From Ga0077536 sp943370145 (GTDB lineage Bacteria > Pseudomonadota > Gammaproteobacteria > Ga0077536): a stretch of 64,000 nucleotides of DNA. The stretch covers positions 186,001-250,000 of the forward strand of contig CALRPY020000001.1 in assembly GCA_943370145.1 (NCBI GenBank), in the 5' to 3' direction. Below are positions 16,196 through 24,382 of this stretch, piece by piece. Every line of letters starts with the position of its first letter. Position 1 is the stretch's first letter. The notes under the pieces were generated by a model. It saw nothing but the letters and a program-made list of their open reading frames with translations, made no database searches and was not told the origin of the DNA. The position numbers were made by a program, and so were the translations under genes.

Positions 16196-17065
16196 TCAGT
16201 GCCCTGGGTCACAGGTGCCTGGCATCGCGACCTCACAGGTGATCCCGTCGGGCATGATGGCCTGACTGAAGCGAGTCCCCGTGGTCACGGCGCGATCGAA
16301 AGCGGCTGCGACAAGGTCGGCGAATTCGAAATCCGTATCGATGAGCCGGGCCCCCTCGAAGTTTGCGGCCCGACCAATGGTGCCTGTGAGCCGGGCTTCG
16401 CCCAGATCGGCGTCCCGCAACACCGCGCCGCTCAGGTCGGCGTAGGCCAAGTCGGCCTGGCGAAGATCGGCACCCGTCAGGTCAGCCCCGACCAGGCGCG
16501 CATTCCGCAGCACCGCGCCACGGAGCACGGCACCGCGCAGGTCAGCGGCCGCCTTGTTGCAGAATTCCCAATTGACGCCGGGCCCGGGGCGGGCGCTGCA
16601 GTCGACCGGGCCACGCGGAGCGGGCGACATGACGATCGCCGCGAGCAGGATGGAGGCGATCAGGGCAGCCGCAAGGACAAACGGAGTCCGCCTGTTCCGG
16701 CCAGGTGCGTCGCGCAAGCCCTGCCAGACCCGGACTGCCCGCCGCCTGCGCTCGAGGACGCGCGGCTCCTCCGGCCCGCGGCGGTCACTCCCCCGGCGCT
16801 GCCCGGCATCCGCCCCGACGGGCTGCCGCCGGCGCTCGAGCGCACGTTCGTCCAGGCGGCGCGCGGCCGGCCCGGTCTGCGCACTGCGCTGCAGGCTGCA
16901 GAAGTCAGGATATTCGCCTGCCGGCTGCCAGTGCGCGCCATCCACGCTGATTTCGTCGACGGCGACGATGCGACCGAGCGCGATGCTCTTTTCAAGCATC
17001 GACGAAGGGAAGGGCCCCTTTGTCTCCCCCTTGCGCCGCACGTACCACAACTGCCCGAGCGTCAT
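16196..17065 (-). CDS. GYF_2-domain, membrane-anchored pentapeptide-repeat protein
   Basis: A 289-residue protein. Residues 1-60 (LWYVRRKGETKGPFPSSML...) resemble the GYF_2 domain seen at the N-terminus of bacterial membrane proteins. A basic, low-complexity linker leads to one membrane helix near 128-150 (FVLAAALIASILLAAIVM). From about 185 to 270 there are repeated A(D/N)LxxA pentapeptides (ADLRGAVLRGAVLRNARLVG and on), predicted to form a right-handed quadrilateral beta-helix. The helix would be outside the cytoplasm if the N-terminus is inside. No partner is evident and the function is unknown. Confidence 0.8.
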   Translation of the reverse strand: MTLGQLWYVRRKGETKGPFPSSMLEKSIALGRIVAVDEISVDGAHWQPAGEYPDFCSLQRSAQTGPAARRLDERALERRRQPVGADAGQRRGSDRRGPEEPRVLERRRRAVRVWQGLRDAPGRNRRTPFVLAAALIASILLAAIVMSPAPRGPVDCSARPGPGVNWEFCNKAAADLRGAVLRGAVLRNARLVGADLTGADLRQADLAYADLSGAVLRDADLGEARLTGTIGRAANFEGARLIDTDFEFADLVAAAFDRAVTTGTRFSQAIMPDGITCEVAMPGTCDPGH

Positions 17066-17165
17066 CGGCAGCGCCCGGCGGCAACGCCGGATGACACGGA
17101 GGCCGGCATGCTGGTCGACGGTCGCATCAGGTCAAGTTTGCGCGGCGGCGGCCGCTGGTGGTTCC

Positions 17166-18359
17166 ATGCGCATCGATCTGGCCCCTGTTTCCTTGACGAC
17201 TCCTGCGCGGACGCTCGCGTCCACGCAGGGCTGGTTGCTCGGTCAATTGCTGAATGTGAGCGTTATCGGCCGGGTCGATAATTCCTCGATACGGATTTCG
17301 ATCGGCGGCACGGAAGTCGTCGCGCAAACAGACCTCGAGCTCGCGCCGGGCGCGGCCTTGAAGGTGAGGGTGTCAGCAGTGGGTCCGCAACCGCAACTGA
17401 CCATCGTCGGCCCGCCACCGATGCCGAAGCCAACACCGGACAGCGTGGCGTCGTCACCCGTGGCGAGCGCGATGAAGCGCACGCTGCCGGCGCAGGAGCC
17501 AATGCATGAGGTCCTCAACCGCCTCACCCTTCCCTTGACCGTCGCCGATTCAGTCCCGGTCGTCCAGCAGATCCAGTCCAGGATCGCGCAGCTCGTCGCG
17601 CTGCTGCCCGAGCTTTCGACCTTGGCGCGGCCGGAAGAACTCAGACGCGCACTTGTCCACTCGGGGCCCCAGCTGGAGGCCGGCCTGGCGGCGCAGGCCG
17701 AAGTGCCGGACGCAGCGCCGCCAACGCAGGATCTCAAGTTCCGGTTACTCGAGCTGCGCCAGGTCATTGCTGGACACCTGACGCAGATTGGCAGCCGGCG
17801 CGCCGTCGATCCCGGTATCGCCCCGTTCCGCCCGCAAGATCCAGACGCCGTAGGCGGTCAGCCATCCGCCGACGCGTCGCTGGAGGAATCAGCCGTCGCC
17901 ATCCTGCGCAGCCTGGCGGCGGACGTCGAGGCCGGGCTCGCCAGGGTCACGACTCACCAGCTCCAGCACGCGGCGGCAACCGCGCGTGGCGAATACTTTG
18001 CGTTCACCGAGCTCCCGTTCCGGACCGCGAGCGGTATCGACACGCTGGACATCGAGGTGGAGGCAGACGCGCCGCGACAGGGGCACACCGACGAGTCCCC
18101 GCTCGAACTGAGCCTGGCACTCTCGCTCCCGTCACTGGGCGAGTTCCGGGCGCGCCTCGGACTGCGCGGCAACCATCTCGCGGTGACCCTGTGGAGCGAG
18201 GCCCCTGCGCTGCGCGAAATGATAGTCGGCGGGGTCAACGAACTCGAACACGCGCTGGCGGGCGCCGGATTCGAGCTTTCGCCCGTGGTCCTCCGCGCCA
18301 TCGACGCGCCCAATCCTCTCCGGCACCTGCGACGCGGCCTCGTGGACACGATGATCTGA
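17166..18359 (+). CDS. FliK-like hook-length-control C-terminal-domain protein
   Basis: A 397-residue protein. The last 90 residues (LSLALSLPSLGEFRARLGLRGNHLAVTLWSEAP...) match the Flg_hook C-terminal domain of FliK, which switches the flagellar export gate. The N-terminal 150 residues are Ala/Pro-rich, as in FliK rulers. The ATG at 17166 is used because residues before it overlap the opposite-strand pentapeptide gene. It is followed one base later by a FlhB-like gene; B. subtilis ylqG-ylqH is a comparable FliK-like/FlhB-like pair outside the flagellar operon. No flagellar structural genes are in the window. Confidence 0.75.
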   Translation: MRIDLAPVSLTTPARTLASTQGWLLGQLLNVSVIGRVDNSSIRISIGGTEVVAQTDLELAPGAALKVRVSAVGPQPQLTIVGPPPMPKPTPDSVASSPVASAMKRTLPAQEPMHEVLNRLTLPLTVADSVPVVQQIQSRIAQLVALLPELSTLARPEELRRALVHSGPQLEAGLAAQAEVPDAAPPTQDLKFRLLELRQVIAGHLTQIGSRRAVDPGIAPFRPQDPDAVGGQPSADASLEESAVAILRSLAADVEAGLARVTTHQLQHAAATARGEYFAFTELPFRTASGIDTLDIEVEADAPRQGHTDESPLELSLALSLPSLGEFRARLGLRGNHLAVTLWSEAPALREMIVGGVNELEHALAGAGFELSPVVLRAIDAPNPLRHLRRGLVDTMI

Positions 18360-18360
18360 C

Positions 18361-18714
18361 ATGGGTGAACAGCGCGAATTGTCGCTGGCCGTCGCCCTGC
18401 GCTGGGACGGCAAGGGTGCGCCACGAGTCACGGCGAAGGGCAGTGGCGAGATCGCGGACAGAATCATCGCCCTCGCCCGCGAGCATGCCGTGCCCATGCG
18501 CGAGGACCGCGCGCTCGTCGGCATCCTGAGCAAGGTCGATCTCGACCAGCAGATACCAGCCAAGCTTTATGTCGCAGTTGCAGAGGTCATCGCCTTCGCC
18601 TATGCGCTGCAGGGACGTTCCCCCCTCGCCCGCGCCGCAGCGCGCACAGGCGACAGCCCGTCTCACGGCGCGGTTACGCCCGCCCGATCGAACGCGGCGG
18701 ACGCCGCTGACTGA
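18361..18714 (+). CDS. FlhB-like cytoplasmic-domain protein
   Basis: A 117-residue protein that aligns with the part of FlhB after its autocleavage site: AVALRWD..., AKGSGEIADRIIALAREHAVP, IPAKLYVAVAEVIAFAY. It has no membrane segments, and the NPTH cleavage motif is absent (the equivalent position reads ELSL). It can therefore stand only as a substitute for, or regulator of, the FlhB C-terminal fragment. It starts one base after the FliK-like gene. Its last 52 bases overlap the convergent lipoprotein gene. Confidence 0.8.
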   Translation: MGEQRELSLAVALRWDGKGAPRVTAKGSGEIADRIIALAREHAVPMREDRALVGILSKVDLDQQIPAKLYVAVAEVIAFAYALQGRSPLARAAARTGDSPSHGAVTPARSNAADAAD

Positions 18715-19295
18715 TTGCCCAGCTTACCCTCGGCATTGCCGATGAGCGTCCAGTTCCGCGCGCCGAGCGGGCTGCCGGCGGGTGCCAGCGACAGGGAGCG
18801 CTCGGCCAGCGCTTTAGCCTGCGCCCAGTCCTCCTGCGCGTACGAGACCGTCGCGAGCCTGTGCCACAGCGTCGCGTCACGCGGTGAGATCTTGAGCGCC
18901 CGTTCCAGGTTGGCGCGCGCGGCGTCGTGCTGGCCGTCGGCGCTGGCCTGATCCGCTTTCGCGACGAGTTCGGCAACAGCGGGAACCATGGCTGCACCGC
19001 CGGGTTCGCCCTTGAGCGTCGCCGTGTTCGAGGGCAGCGCCGCGGATTCGCCCGGCACCGGCAGGGCAATCGCCTCCCGTGCGGGGCTGGCGGCGTCTTC
19101 CAGCGGCTTCACCACCACGCCATTCGGCTGCGGCCGGGGCGCAGGCTTCGGCGCCACGGGCGGCGGCGAGCGCACGATCGGTTCGGGCTTCTTCATGGGG
19201 CGCGCCTCGATCGGCGCCATCCCCGCCTGGTTTGACGCACAGCCGGCGAGCAGCAGCAGCATGCCCGCCCATGGCGCGTAAAGTCGTCTGTTCAA
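18663..19295 (-). CDS. TPR-repeat lipoprotein
   Basis: A 210-residue protein. A short basic N-terminus, hydrophobic MLLLLAG and Cys about 18 residues in (LLAGCAS) form a lipoprotein signal. A Pro-rich linker follows, then two or three TPR motifs from about residue 115 (DGQHDAARANLERALKISPRDATLWHRLATVSYAQEDW...). The TTG at 19295 is preferred: AAGGAG lies 8 bases upstream and TTG overlaps the mrcB stop (TTGA), which indicates translational coupling. A role beside PBP1b, possibly as an envelope cofactor, is inference from context. Confidence 0.75.
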   Translation of the reverse strand: MNRRLYAPWAGMLLLLAGCASNQAGMAPIEARPMKKPEPIVRSPPPVAPKPAPRPQPNGVVVKPLEDAASPAREAIALPVPGESAALPSNTATLKGEPGGAAMVPAVAELVAKADQASADGQHDAARANLERALKISPRDATLWHRLATVSYAQEDWAQAKALAERSLSLAPAGSPLGARNWTLIGNAEGKLGNQSAASAAFDRAGVTAP

Positions 19296-21613
19296 TCCAG
19301 AAACTCCTTGATCGTGGACCACACGCCGGGCGCGGCCGGCGTCGCGCACGACTGCACCGCCTGCGGCAGGTGCTCGATATTCAGTGGCACCATAACGGCG
19401 CCGCTGCAGCTGGCATCGGCAAGCGCCCGACCGTCTCCGCTCATGCGATGCCATTCGATGGTGGGTGGTGGCTCCATGTTGACCGGACTGATCCCACTCT
19501 CACGCATCGTATCGGACCAGATCCGCAACGCACCCGTGGCGCCCGTGAGCCCAGCCGGCTTGTTGTCATCCCGGCCCACCCATGCCACACCGAGCAAATC
19601 ACCGCCGAAGCCGACGAACCAGCTGTCGCGCGCATCGTCGGACGTGCCGGTCTTCCCCGCCAGCGGCAACGAATCCGGAAACACCGCGGTCAGGCTGCGA
19701 GCTGTACCGCGCTCGACGACGCGCGTCAGCAGGTAACGCGTCAGGAATGCCGTAGGTGCATCGACGACGCGCTCGATCTTGAGTCCGTAGCGTTGCAGAG
19801 GCGTGTTGTTGCTGTCGACGACCGCCCGGATTGCTCGCAGCGGGCTGCGGAAGCCATCGTTAGCAATCGTCTGGTAAAGCTGGGCGACCTCATAGGGCGG
19901 CATATCGATCGCACCAAGGAACAGGGCCGGATAGTTGGGCAGATTCCCGTTGTACCCGAACTTGCGCAAGGTGGCGGCAACGCGGGGGATGCCGACCTTG
20001 AATCCGAGATCCAGGGTCGCGAGGTTCAGCGAGCTGGCGAGCGCGTCCTGCATCGCAACCGGGCCGCGGTACTTTCGGTCGTAATTCTGCGGTGCCCACA
20101 CCTTGCCGGTATCGCTGCGATAGGTGCGTGGCACATCCTGCAATTGCGTCAATACGTTGAAGCGGGCCGGTTCGGACAGTGCCGCGAGGTAGACGAAGGG
20201 TTTCATCAGCGACCCGATCTGGCGCTTGGCATCCAGCGCGCGATTGAATCCGCCCGGCGAATTGCCGCGGTCGCCGACGAGCGCCTTGATGTCACCCGAC
20301 TGCGTGTCGGTGACGACGAGCGCCGCCTGCAGCTTGCCCTTCATCGCCGGCCGGGAACGCTCGAGTGTCGCTATCCCCTCGACGACCGACTTCTCGGCGG
20401 CGTGCTGCACGGAGAGATCCATCGTCGAGAAGATTTTCAGGCCGGCGGTCTGCAGATCGGCCTCGCGGTATTCACGCTTCAGCTGCCGGCGTACGAGATC
20501 GAGGAACGCCGCGTAGCGGGCGCCGCCACTCCAGGCGCCCTGGCGCAGTTCCACCGGCAAGCCGCGCAGCGCCACCGTCTGCGCGTCGGTCAGCAGCCCG
20601 GCAGCGAGCAGGCGATCCAGTACGTCGTTCCGCCTGGCCAGGGCGCGTTCGGGGTGCTTGAACGGGTTGTAGTAGGAAGGTCCCCGGATCATGCCGATGA
20701 GCAGGGCCTGCTCGGCAACCCCGAGTTCGCTGAGCGGGCGGCCGAAGTAGAACTGCGACGCAAGGCCGAAGCCGTGCACGGCACGATTGCCGTCCTGGCC
20801 GAGGAACACCTCGTTGATATAGGTCTCGAGGATCTCGCGCTTGCTGTAGGCGCGTTCGATCGAGATCGACATCATCGCCTCCTTCAGCTTGCGCGTGAGC
20901 GTGCGTTCGCGGGTCAGGAACAGATTCTTGACCAACTGCTGCGTGAGCGTGCTGCCACCCTGCTCGATGCCGCCGCGCTGGATGTTGACCACCATCGCTC
21001 GCGCAATGCCCAGGAGGTCGACACCGATGTGGTCTTCGAAGCGACTGTCCTCGACCGCGATCAGGGCGCGCGTGAAAAAGGCCGGCAAGTTCGCAGCCGA
21101 TAGCAGGACCCGGTCCTCGAAGGTGGCCGGATGGATGCGGCCGATTTCCGCCGGATCGAGACGGATGAGCCCGATTTCAGTCGCGTCCGGTCGCTGCACG
21201 ATTGACCGGATTCGTCCGCCCTCGAAGCTGACGAGGGCGGAACGGGGCTGCTCGGCGCCGTCCCAGAAGATAAAACCGCGCGTATGCACGGCGATTCCAG
21301 CCTGACCCGCGCTGAACTGGCCAGGCCCGCTTGGATTTCGCACCCGTCGATAGCCAAGTTCGTCGAGCAGGTCGGCGAGCTTGGTCGGACTGATGCGCAG
21401 GCCCGCATAGAGTTCGACCGGCGCCGCGTAGATTCTGCCGGGCAGATCCCATCGCCGTTGCTGGAACTTGGCGATAACCTCGTGATCGAGCCAGGCCCAG
21501 TAGGCAACGAGCGCGAGCACGCACCAGATGAGCAGGTGCTTGAGCGCGAACAGGGCTCGAGCGGTCAGGCTCGAGACGATGCCGCGTTCAGGAGATTCGT
21601 CCGCTTCCGACAT
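19292..21613 (-). CDS. mrcB: Bifunctional penicillin-binding protein 1b
   Basis: A 773-residue class A PBP that polymerises and crosslinks peptidoglycan. There is one N-terminal membrane helix (near 22-42), a UB2H-like region (near 65-140) and a GT51 domain with catalytic EDSRFEDHIGVD near 185. Later GT51 motifs are GGSTLTQQLVKN and KREILETYINEVFLGQDG. The transpeptidase has SLMK (SxxK), SLN (SxN) and KTGTSDDARDSWFVGF. The UB2H region, which in E. coli binds LpoB, favours PBP1b over PBP1a. The following lipoprotein gene is coupled to it. Confidence 0.93.
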   Translation of the reverse strand: MSEADESPERGIVSSLTARALFALKHLLIWCVLALVAYWAWLDHEVIAKFQQRRWDLPGRIYAAPVELYAGLRISPTKLADLLDELGYRRVRNPSGPGQFSAGQAGIAVHTRGFIFWDGAEQPRSALVSFEGGRIRSIVQRPDATEIGLIRLDPAEIGRIHPATFEDRVLLSAANLPAFFTRALIAVEDSRFEDHIGVDLLGIARAMVVNIQRGGIEQGGSTLTQQLVKNLFLTRERTLTRKLKEAMMSISIERAYSKREILETYINEVFLGQDGNRAVHGFGLASQFYFGRPLSELGVAEQALLIGMIRGPSYYNPFKHPERALARRNDVLDRLLAAGLLTDAQTVALRGLPVELRQGAWSGGARYAAFLDLVRRQLKREYREADLQTAGLKIFSTMDLSVQHAAEKSVVEGIATLERSRPAMKGKLQAALVVTDTQSGDIKALVGDRGNSPGGFNRALDAKRQIGSLMKPFVYLAALSEPARFNVLTQLQDVPRTYRSDTGKVWAPQNYDRKYRGPVAMQDALASSLNLATLDLGFKVGIPRVAATLRKFGYNGNLPNYPALFLGAIDMPPYEVAQLYQTIANDGFRSPLRAIRAVVDSNNTPLQRYGLKIERVVDAPTAFLTRYLLTRVVERGTARSLTAVFPDSLPLAGKTGTSDDARDSWFVGFGGDLLGVAWVGRDDNKPAGLTGATGALRIWSDTMRESGISPVNMEPPPTIEWHRMSGDGRALADASCSGAVMVPLNIEHLPQAVQSCATPAAPGVWSTIKEFLD

Positions 21614-21834
21614 GTTTCAAATCGAGCGATGGGCCAAGCAGGAAAGCATCTGTCGAGTGCCGGGACGGGCCGGCGGATATCTCAGCGCGATGCGAACGTA
21701 TTGTGCCCGCGGTGGGCGGAGCGATCGAGTTAGGAGGGAGAGCGATGCGGTGACGGGGCTAGTGCGGAGGTGGCCGCCCGCAAACGTTTGCGAACGGACA
21801 CCTACGCATCGAAACAGCGTGAGGGGTCCCCCAG

Positions 21835-21975
21835 CTATTTCTTCTTCGCGGCCTTCTTGGCCGGCTTCTTCGCAACTTTCTTCTTCGCAGCCGGCTTCTT
21901 GGCTACTGCCTTCTTCGCAGCCGGCTTCTTAGCCGCAGCCTTCTTGCTGGAAGCTTTCTTTTTCGCTGTTGCCAT
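21835..21975 (-). CDS. Short histone-H1-like Lys/Ala/Pro-rich protein
   Basis: A 46-residue protein made almost wholly of AKKPAAKK-type repeats after MATAKKKASS, like the C-terminal tail of eukaryotic H1 and of bacterial H1-like proteins (AlgP, PhaF, Hc1). Lys is about half of all residues, so it is expected to bind DNA or other polyanions. GGGGGA sits a few bases before the ATG and a good promoter lies upstream, so it looks like a complete gene rather than a tail fragment. An opposite-strand Phe/Ala-rich frame over the same bases is a shadow. Confidence 0.8.
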   Translation of the reverse strand: MATAKKKASSKKAAAKKPAAKKAVAKKPAAKKKVAKKPAKKAAKKK

Positions 21976-22031
21976 GTGAAGAGTCCCCCTTCAACTATAG
22001 GTTGAACAAAAAATGCAACACCACATTTGCT

Positions 22032-22061
22032 TATATACATCACCTACCCGTGATATGTAAA
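22032..22061 (-). promoter_or_regulatory. Predicted promoter of the histone-H1-like gene
   Basis: On the minus strand, TTTACA (22056-22061) and TATATA (22032-22037) are separated by 18 bases within an unusually AT-rich stretch. A leader of about 50 bases would precede the ATG. Confidence 0.55.
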
Positions 22062-22165
22062 GGTTCGACATAAAATAATCACGTAAGTGGTTTGCAGTGT
22101 TTGATCAATGCAACAGCGAACGTTGCGCGCATGAAGCTTCCTTGTTCGCTGGAGACGAGCCGTGC

Positions 22166-22813
22166 CTACTTCAAGGCGGCAAGCATGCGCTCACGAATGG
22201 CCTCCACGCTGCCGATGCCATCGATGCGCGCGAATTTGGTAGCGGCCGCTTTTGCCGCTTTTTCCGCGTAGAAATCGATCAACGGCTCAGTCTGCTCGTG
22301 GTAGACGCGCAGGCGGTTACGCACGGTCTCCTCCTTGTCGTCATCGCGCTGGACCAACGCCTCGCCAGTCACGTCATCGACGCCAGCTACGCGCGGGGGA
22401 TTGAAGACGGTGTGATAAGTCCGACCCGATGCCGGATGCACGCGGCGCCCGGACATACGCTTGACGATCTCTTCGTCGTCGACGGAGATCTCGACGACGC
22501 GGTCGATGCCGACTCCGATCGCATCGAGACCTTCCGCCTGTGGAATGGTGCGCGGGAAACCGTCGAACAGGAACCCGCGCGCGCAATCCGGCTCCGCGAT
22601 CCGTTGCCGGATGAGACCGAGGATAAGGTCATCGGACACCAGTCCTCCCGCGTCCATCACCGCCTTTGCCTGCATACCCAGCTCCGTGCCCGCCTTGACG
22701 GCTGCACGCAGCATGTCACCGGTCGATATTTTCGGAATCGAAAATTCCGCGCAGATGAAATCAGCCTGGGTGCCTTTACCGGCCCCGGGGCCGCCCAACA
22801 GAATCACTCGCAT
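22166..22813 (-). CDS. adk: Adenylate kinase
   Basis: A 215-residue enzyme (E. coli 214) catalysing ATP + AMP to 2 ADP. It has the P-loop GGPGAGKGTQ, ISTGDMLR, DGFPRTIPQAE and the long LID form (GRRVHPASGRTYHTVFNPPRVAGVDDVTGE) without zinc Cys. The start at 22813 (MRVILLGG) is chosen over an ATG two codons upstream, because GAGGA lies 6 bases before it while it abuts the upstream ATG; the family also starts here. Confidence 0.97.
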   Translation of the reverse strand: MRVILLGGPGAGKGTQADFICAEFSIPKISTGDMLRAAVKAGTELGMQAKAVMDAGGLVSDDLILGLIRQRIAEPDCARGFLFDGFPRTIPQAEGLDAIGVGIDRVVEISVDDEEIVKRMSGRRVHPASGRTYHTVFNPPRVAGVDDVTGEALVQRDDDKEETVRNRLRVYHEQTEPLIDFYAEKAAKAAATKFARIDGIGSVEAIRERMLAALK

Positions 22814-22900
22814 CGCCATTCCTCATACAAGTTGCAGTAAAATTCTTGCCGCTCGACCGTCGGCCGCCGCCTTCCCCGCTGAGAAGCACGGACTATCCAA

Positions 22901-23284
22901 ATGAAATTCGAACTCGACCAGACAGCCCGCCACCTGATTGTCCGGTCCTACAGTTCACACGAACTGGTGGTTGGCGACCAGCGGATTACCCGGCCCGTTG
23001 TACTCTGCGGCGAACGAATCGAGCTCGACCTGCTGCCACCGACCGTCGAAGCGCTGGATGCGGCCCACATCGAGCGGTTGTGCGCACTCGGCACCGATCT
23101 GCTGCTCTTCGGCACTGGGCCTCGGCAGGTATTTCTCGACAGCTCGCTCACGGCGCTGATGCTCGGCCGGGGAATCGGCTGCGAAACCATGGATACCGCG
23201 GCAGCCTGCCGGAGCTACAACGTGCTGGTCTCGGAATCGAGATCGGTGGCCGCAGCGCTGTTCATGCTGGCAGCGCCAGCCTGA
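22901..23284 (+). CDS. Mth938-like domain protein
   Basis: A 127-residue single-domain protein of the Mth938/DUF498 family. Signatures are SYSSHELVVG at the N-terminus, DLLLFGTGPRQVF in the middle and GIGCETMDTAAACRSYNVLVSE near the end. The family includes a human mitochondrial complex I assembly factor (NDUFAF3); the bacterial role is not settled. It is a single-gene unit divergent from adk and convergent with rpoS. Confidence 0.85.
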   Translation: MKFELDQTARHLIVRSYSSHELVVGDQRITRPVVLCGERIELDLLPPTVEALDAAHIERLCALGTDLLLFGTGPRQVFLDSSLTALMLGRGIGCETMDTAAACRSYNVLVSESRSVAAALFMLAAPA

Positions 23285-23302
23285 GCCTGGCGATCTTCGC
23301 AC

Positions 23303-24373
23303 TCACGTTTCGGTAAAGAGCGCATCGACCGAAAAGCCCTCTCGTTCGAGTATAAGCCGAAGCCTGCGCAGGGCTTCGATCTGGATCTGTCGCACCCGCT
23401 CACGGGTGACGCCGATTTCACTACCCACCTCTTCGAGCGTGGCGATCTCCCGACCGTCGAGGCCGAAACGCCGCTCGACCACCGCGCGTTGCTTGTCGTT
23501 GAGCTGTGACAGCCAGATTTCCATGTGACGCTGGACATCATCGTCCTGCAGCAATCGAGCCGGATCGCGATTGTGTTCGTCGGGGATCGTGTCGATCAGC
23601 GTGCGATCGGAATCCCGATCGAGCGGGCTGTCCACGGATGCGATGCGCTCGTTCAGCCCCAGCATCCGCTTGACTTCCTCGATCGGCCGGTCGAGCAGCT
23701 GCGCCACGTCCTCCGGACTCGGCTCCCGCTCCAGCGTCTGGGCCAGGCGTCGCGCAGCCCGGAGATAGACGTTGATTTCCTTGACGACGTGGATGGGCAG
23801 GCGGATGGTCCGCGTCTGGTTCATCAGGGCACGTTCAATCGTCTGCCTGATCCACCAGGTCGCATAGGTCGAAAAGCGGAAACCGCGTTCCGGGTCGAAT
23901 TTCTCGACTGCGCGGATGAGGCCGAGATTGCCCTCTTCGATGAGATCGAGCAGCGCCAGCCCACGATTCATATAGCGTCGCGCGATCTTGACCACCAGGC
24001 GCAGGTTGCTCTCGATCATGCGCTTTCGCGCAGCCTCGTCTCCGCGCAGCGAGAGCCGCGCGAAGTACACCTCCTCCGCGGCCGTCAGCAGGGAGGAGTA
24101 GCCTATTTCGTTGAGATACAGCCGGGTCGCATCGAGTTCGCCGTCGGGCATTTCCGCGCTGGCCACCGCGGCAGGCACGACTTCGGCGTCGGGCAGTTCC
24201 GGCGTCTCGACGTCGTCGAGGTCCGTGATCTGGGCATCGAGTTCCGCAGCGGCGAACTCGGGGTCCGCCAACTCGGCGAACGCGGGCTCTGCGGTGAAGT
24301 CGGGCGAGGTCTGCTCGAGTTCAACGGGTGAACCGACGTCCCTGCCCTTGTTGTTACGCGGCTGGCGCACCAC
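23303..24373 (-). CDS. rpoS: RNA polymerase sigma factor RpoS
   Basis: A 356-residue group 2 sigma factor for stationary phase and general stress. Region 1.2 begins at DATRLYLNEIGYSSLL, region 2 has LRLVVKIARRYMNRGLALLDLIEEGN and RFSTYATWWIRQTIERA, and region 4 has TLEEVGSEIGVTRERVRQIQ. LNEIGYS and RGLALLDLIEEGN are RpoS-like rather than RpoD-like. About 80 acidic residues precede region 1.2. The apparent start is GTG, 9 bases after nlpD. E. coli has its main rpoS promoter inside nlpD. Confidence 0.95.
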   Translation of the reverse strand: MVRQPRNNKGRDVGSPVELEQTSPDFTAEPAFAELADPEFAAAELDAQITDLDDVETPELPDAEVVPAAVASAEMPDGELDATRLYLNEIGYSSLLTAAEEVYFARLSLRGDEAARKRMIESNLRLVVKIARRYMNRGLALLDLIEEGNLGLIRAVEKFDPERGFRFSTYATWWIRQTIERALMNQTRTIRLPIHVVKEINVYLRAARRLAQTLEREPSPEDVAQLLDRPIEEVKRMLGLNERIASVDSPLDRDSDRTLIDTIPDEHNRDPARLLQDDDVQRHMEIWLSQLNDKQRAVVERRFGLDGREIATLEEVGSEIGVTRERVRQIQIEALRRLRLILEREGFSVDALFTET

Positions 24374-24382
24374 GGGCCGTGC

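Noticed and set aside
21770..21979. Phe/Ala-rich plus-strand frame resembling a membrane peptide
   Set aside because: It is the exact complement of Lys-rich AAG codons of the histone-like gene, which has the promoter and ribosome site.
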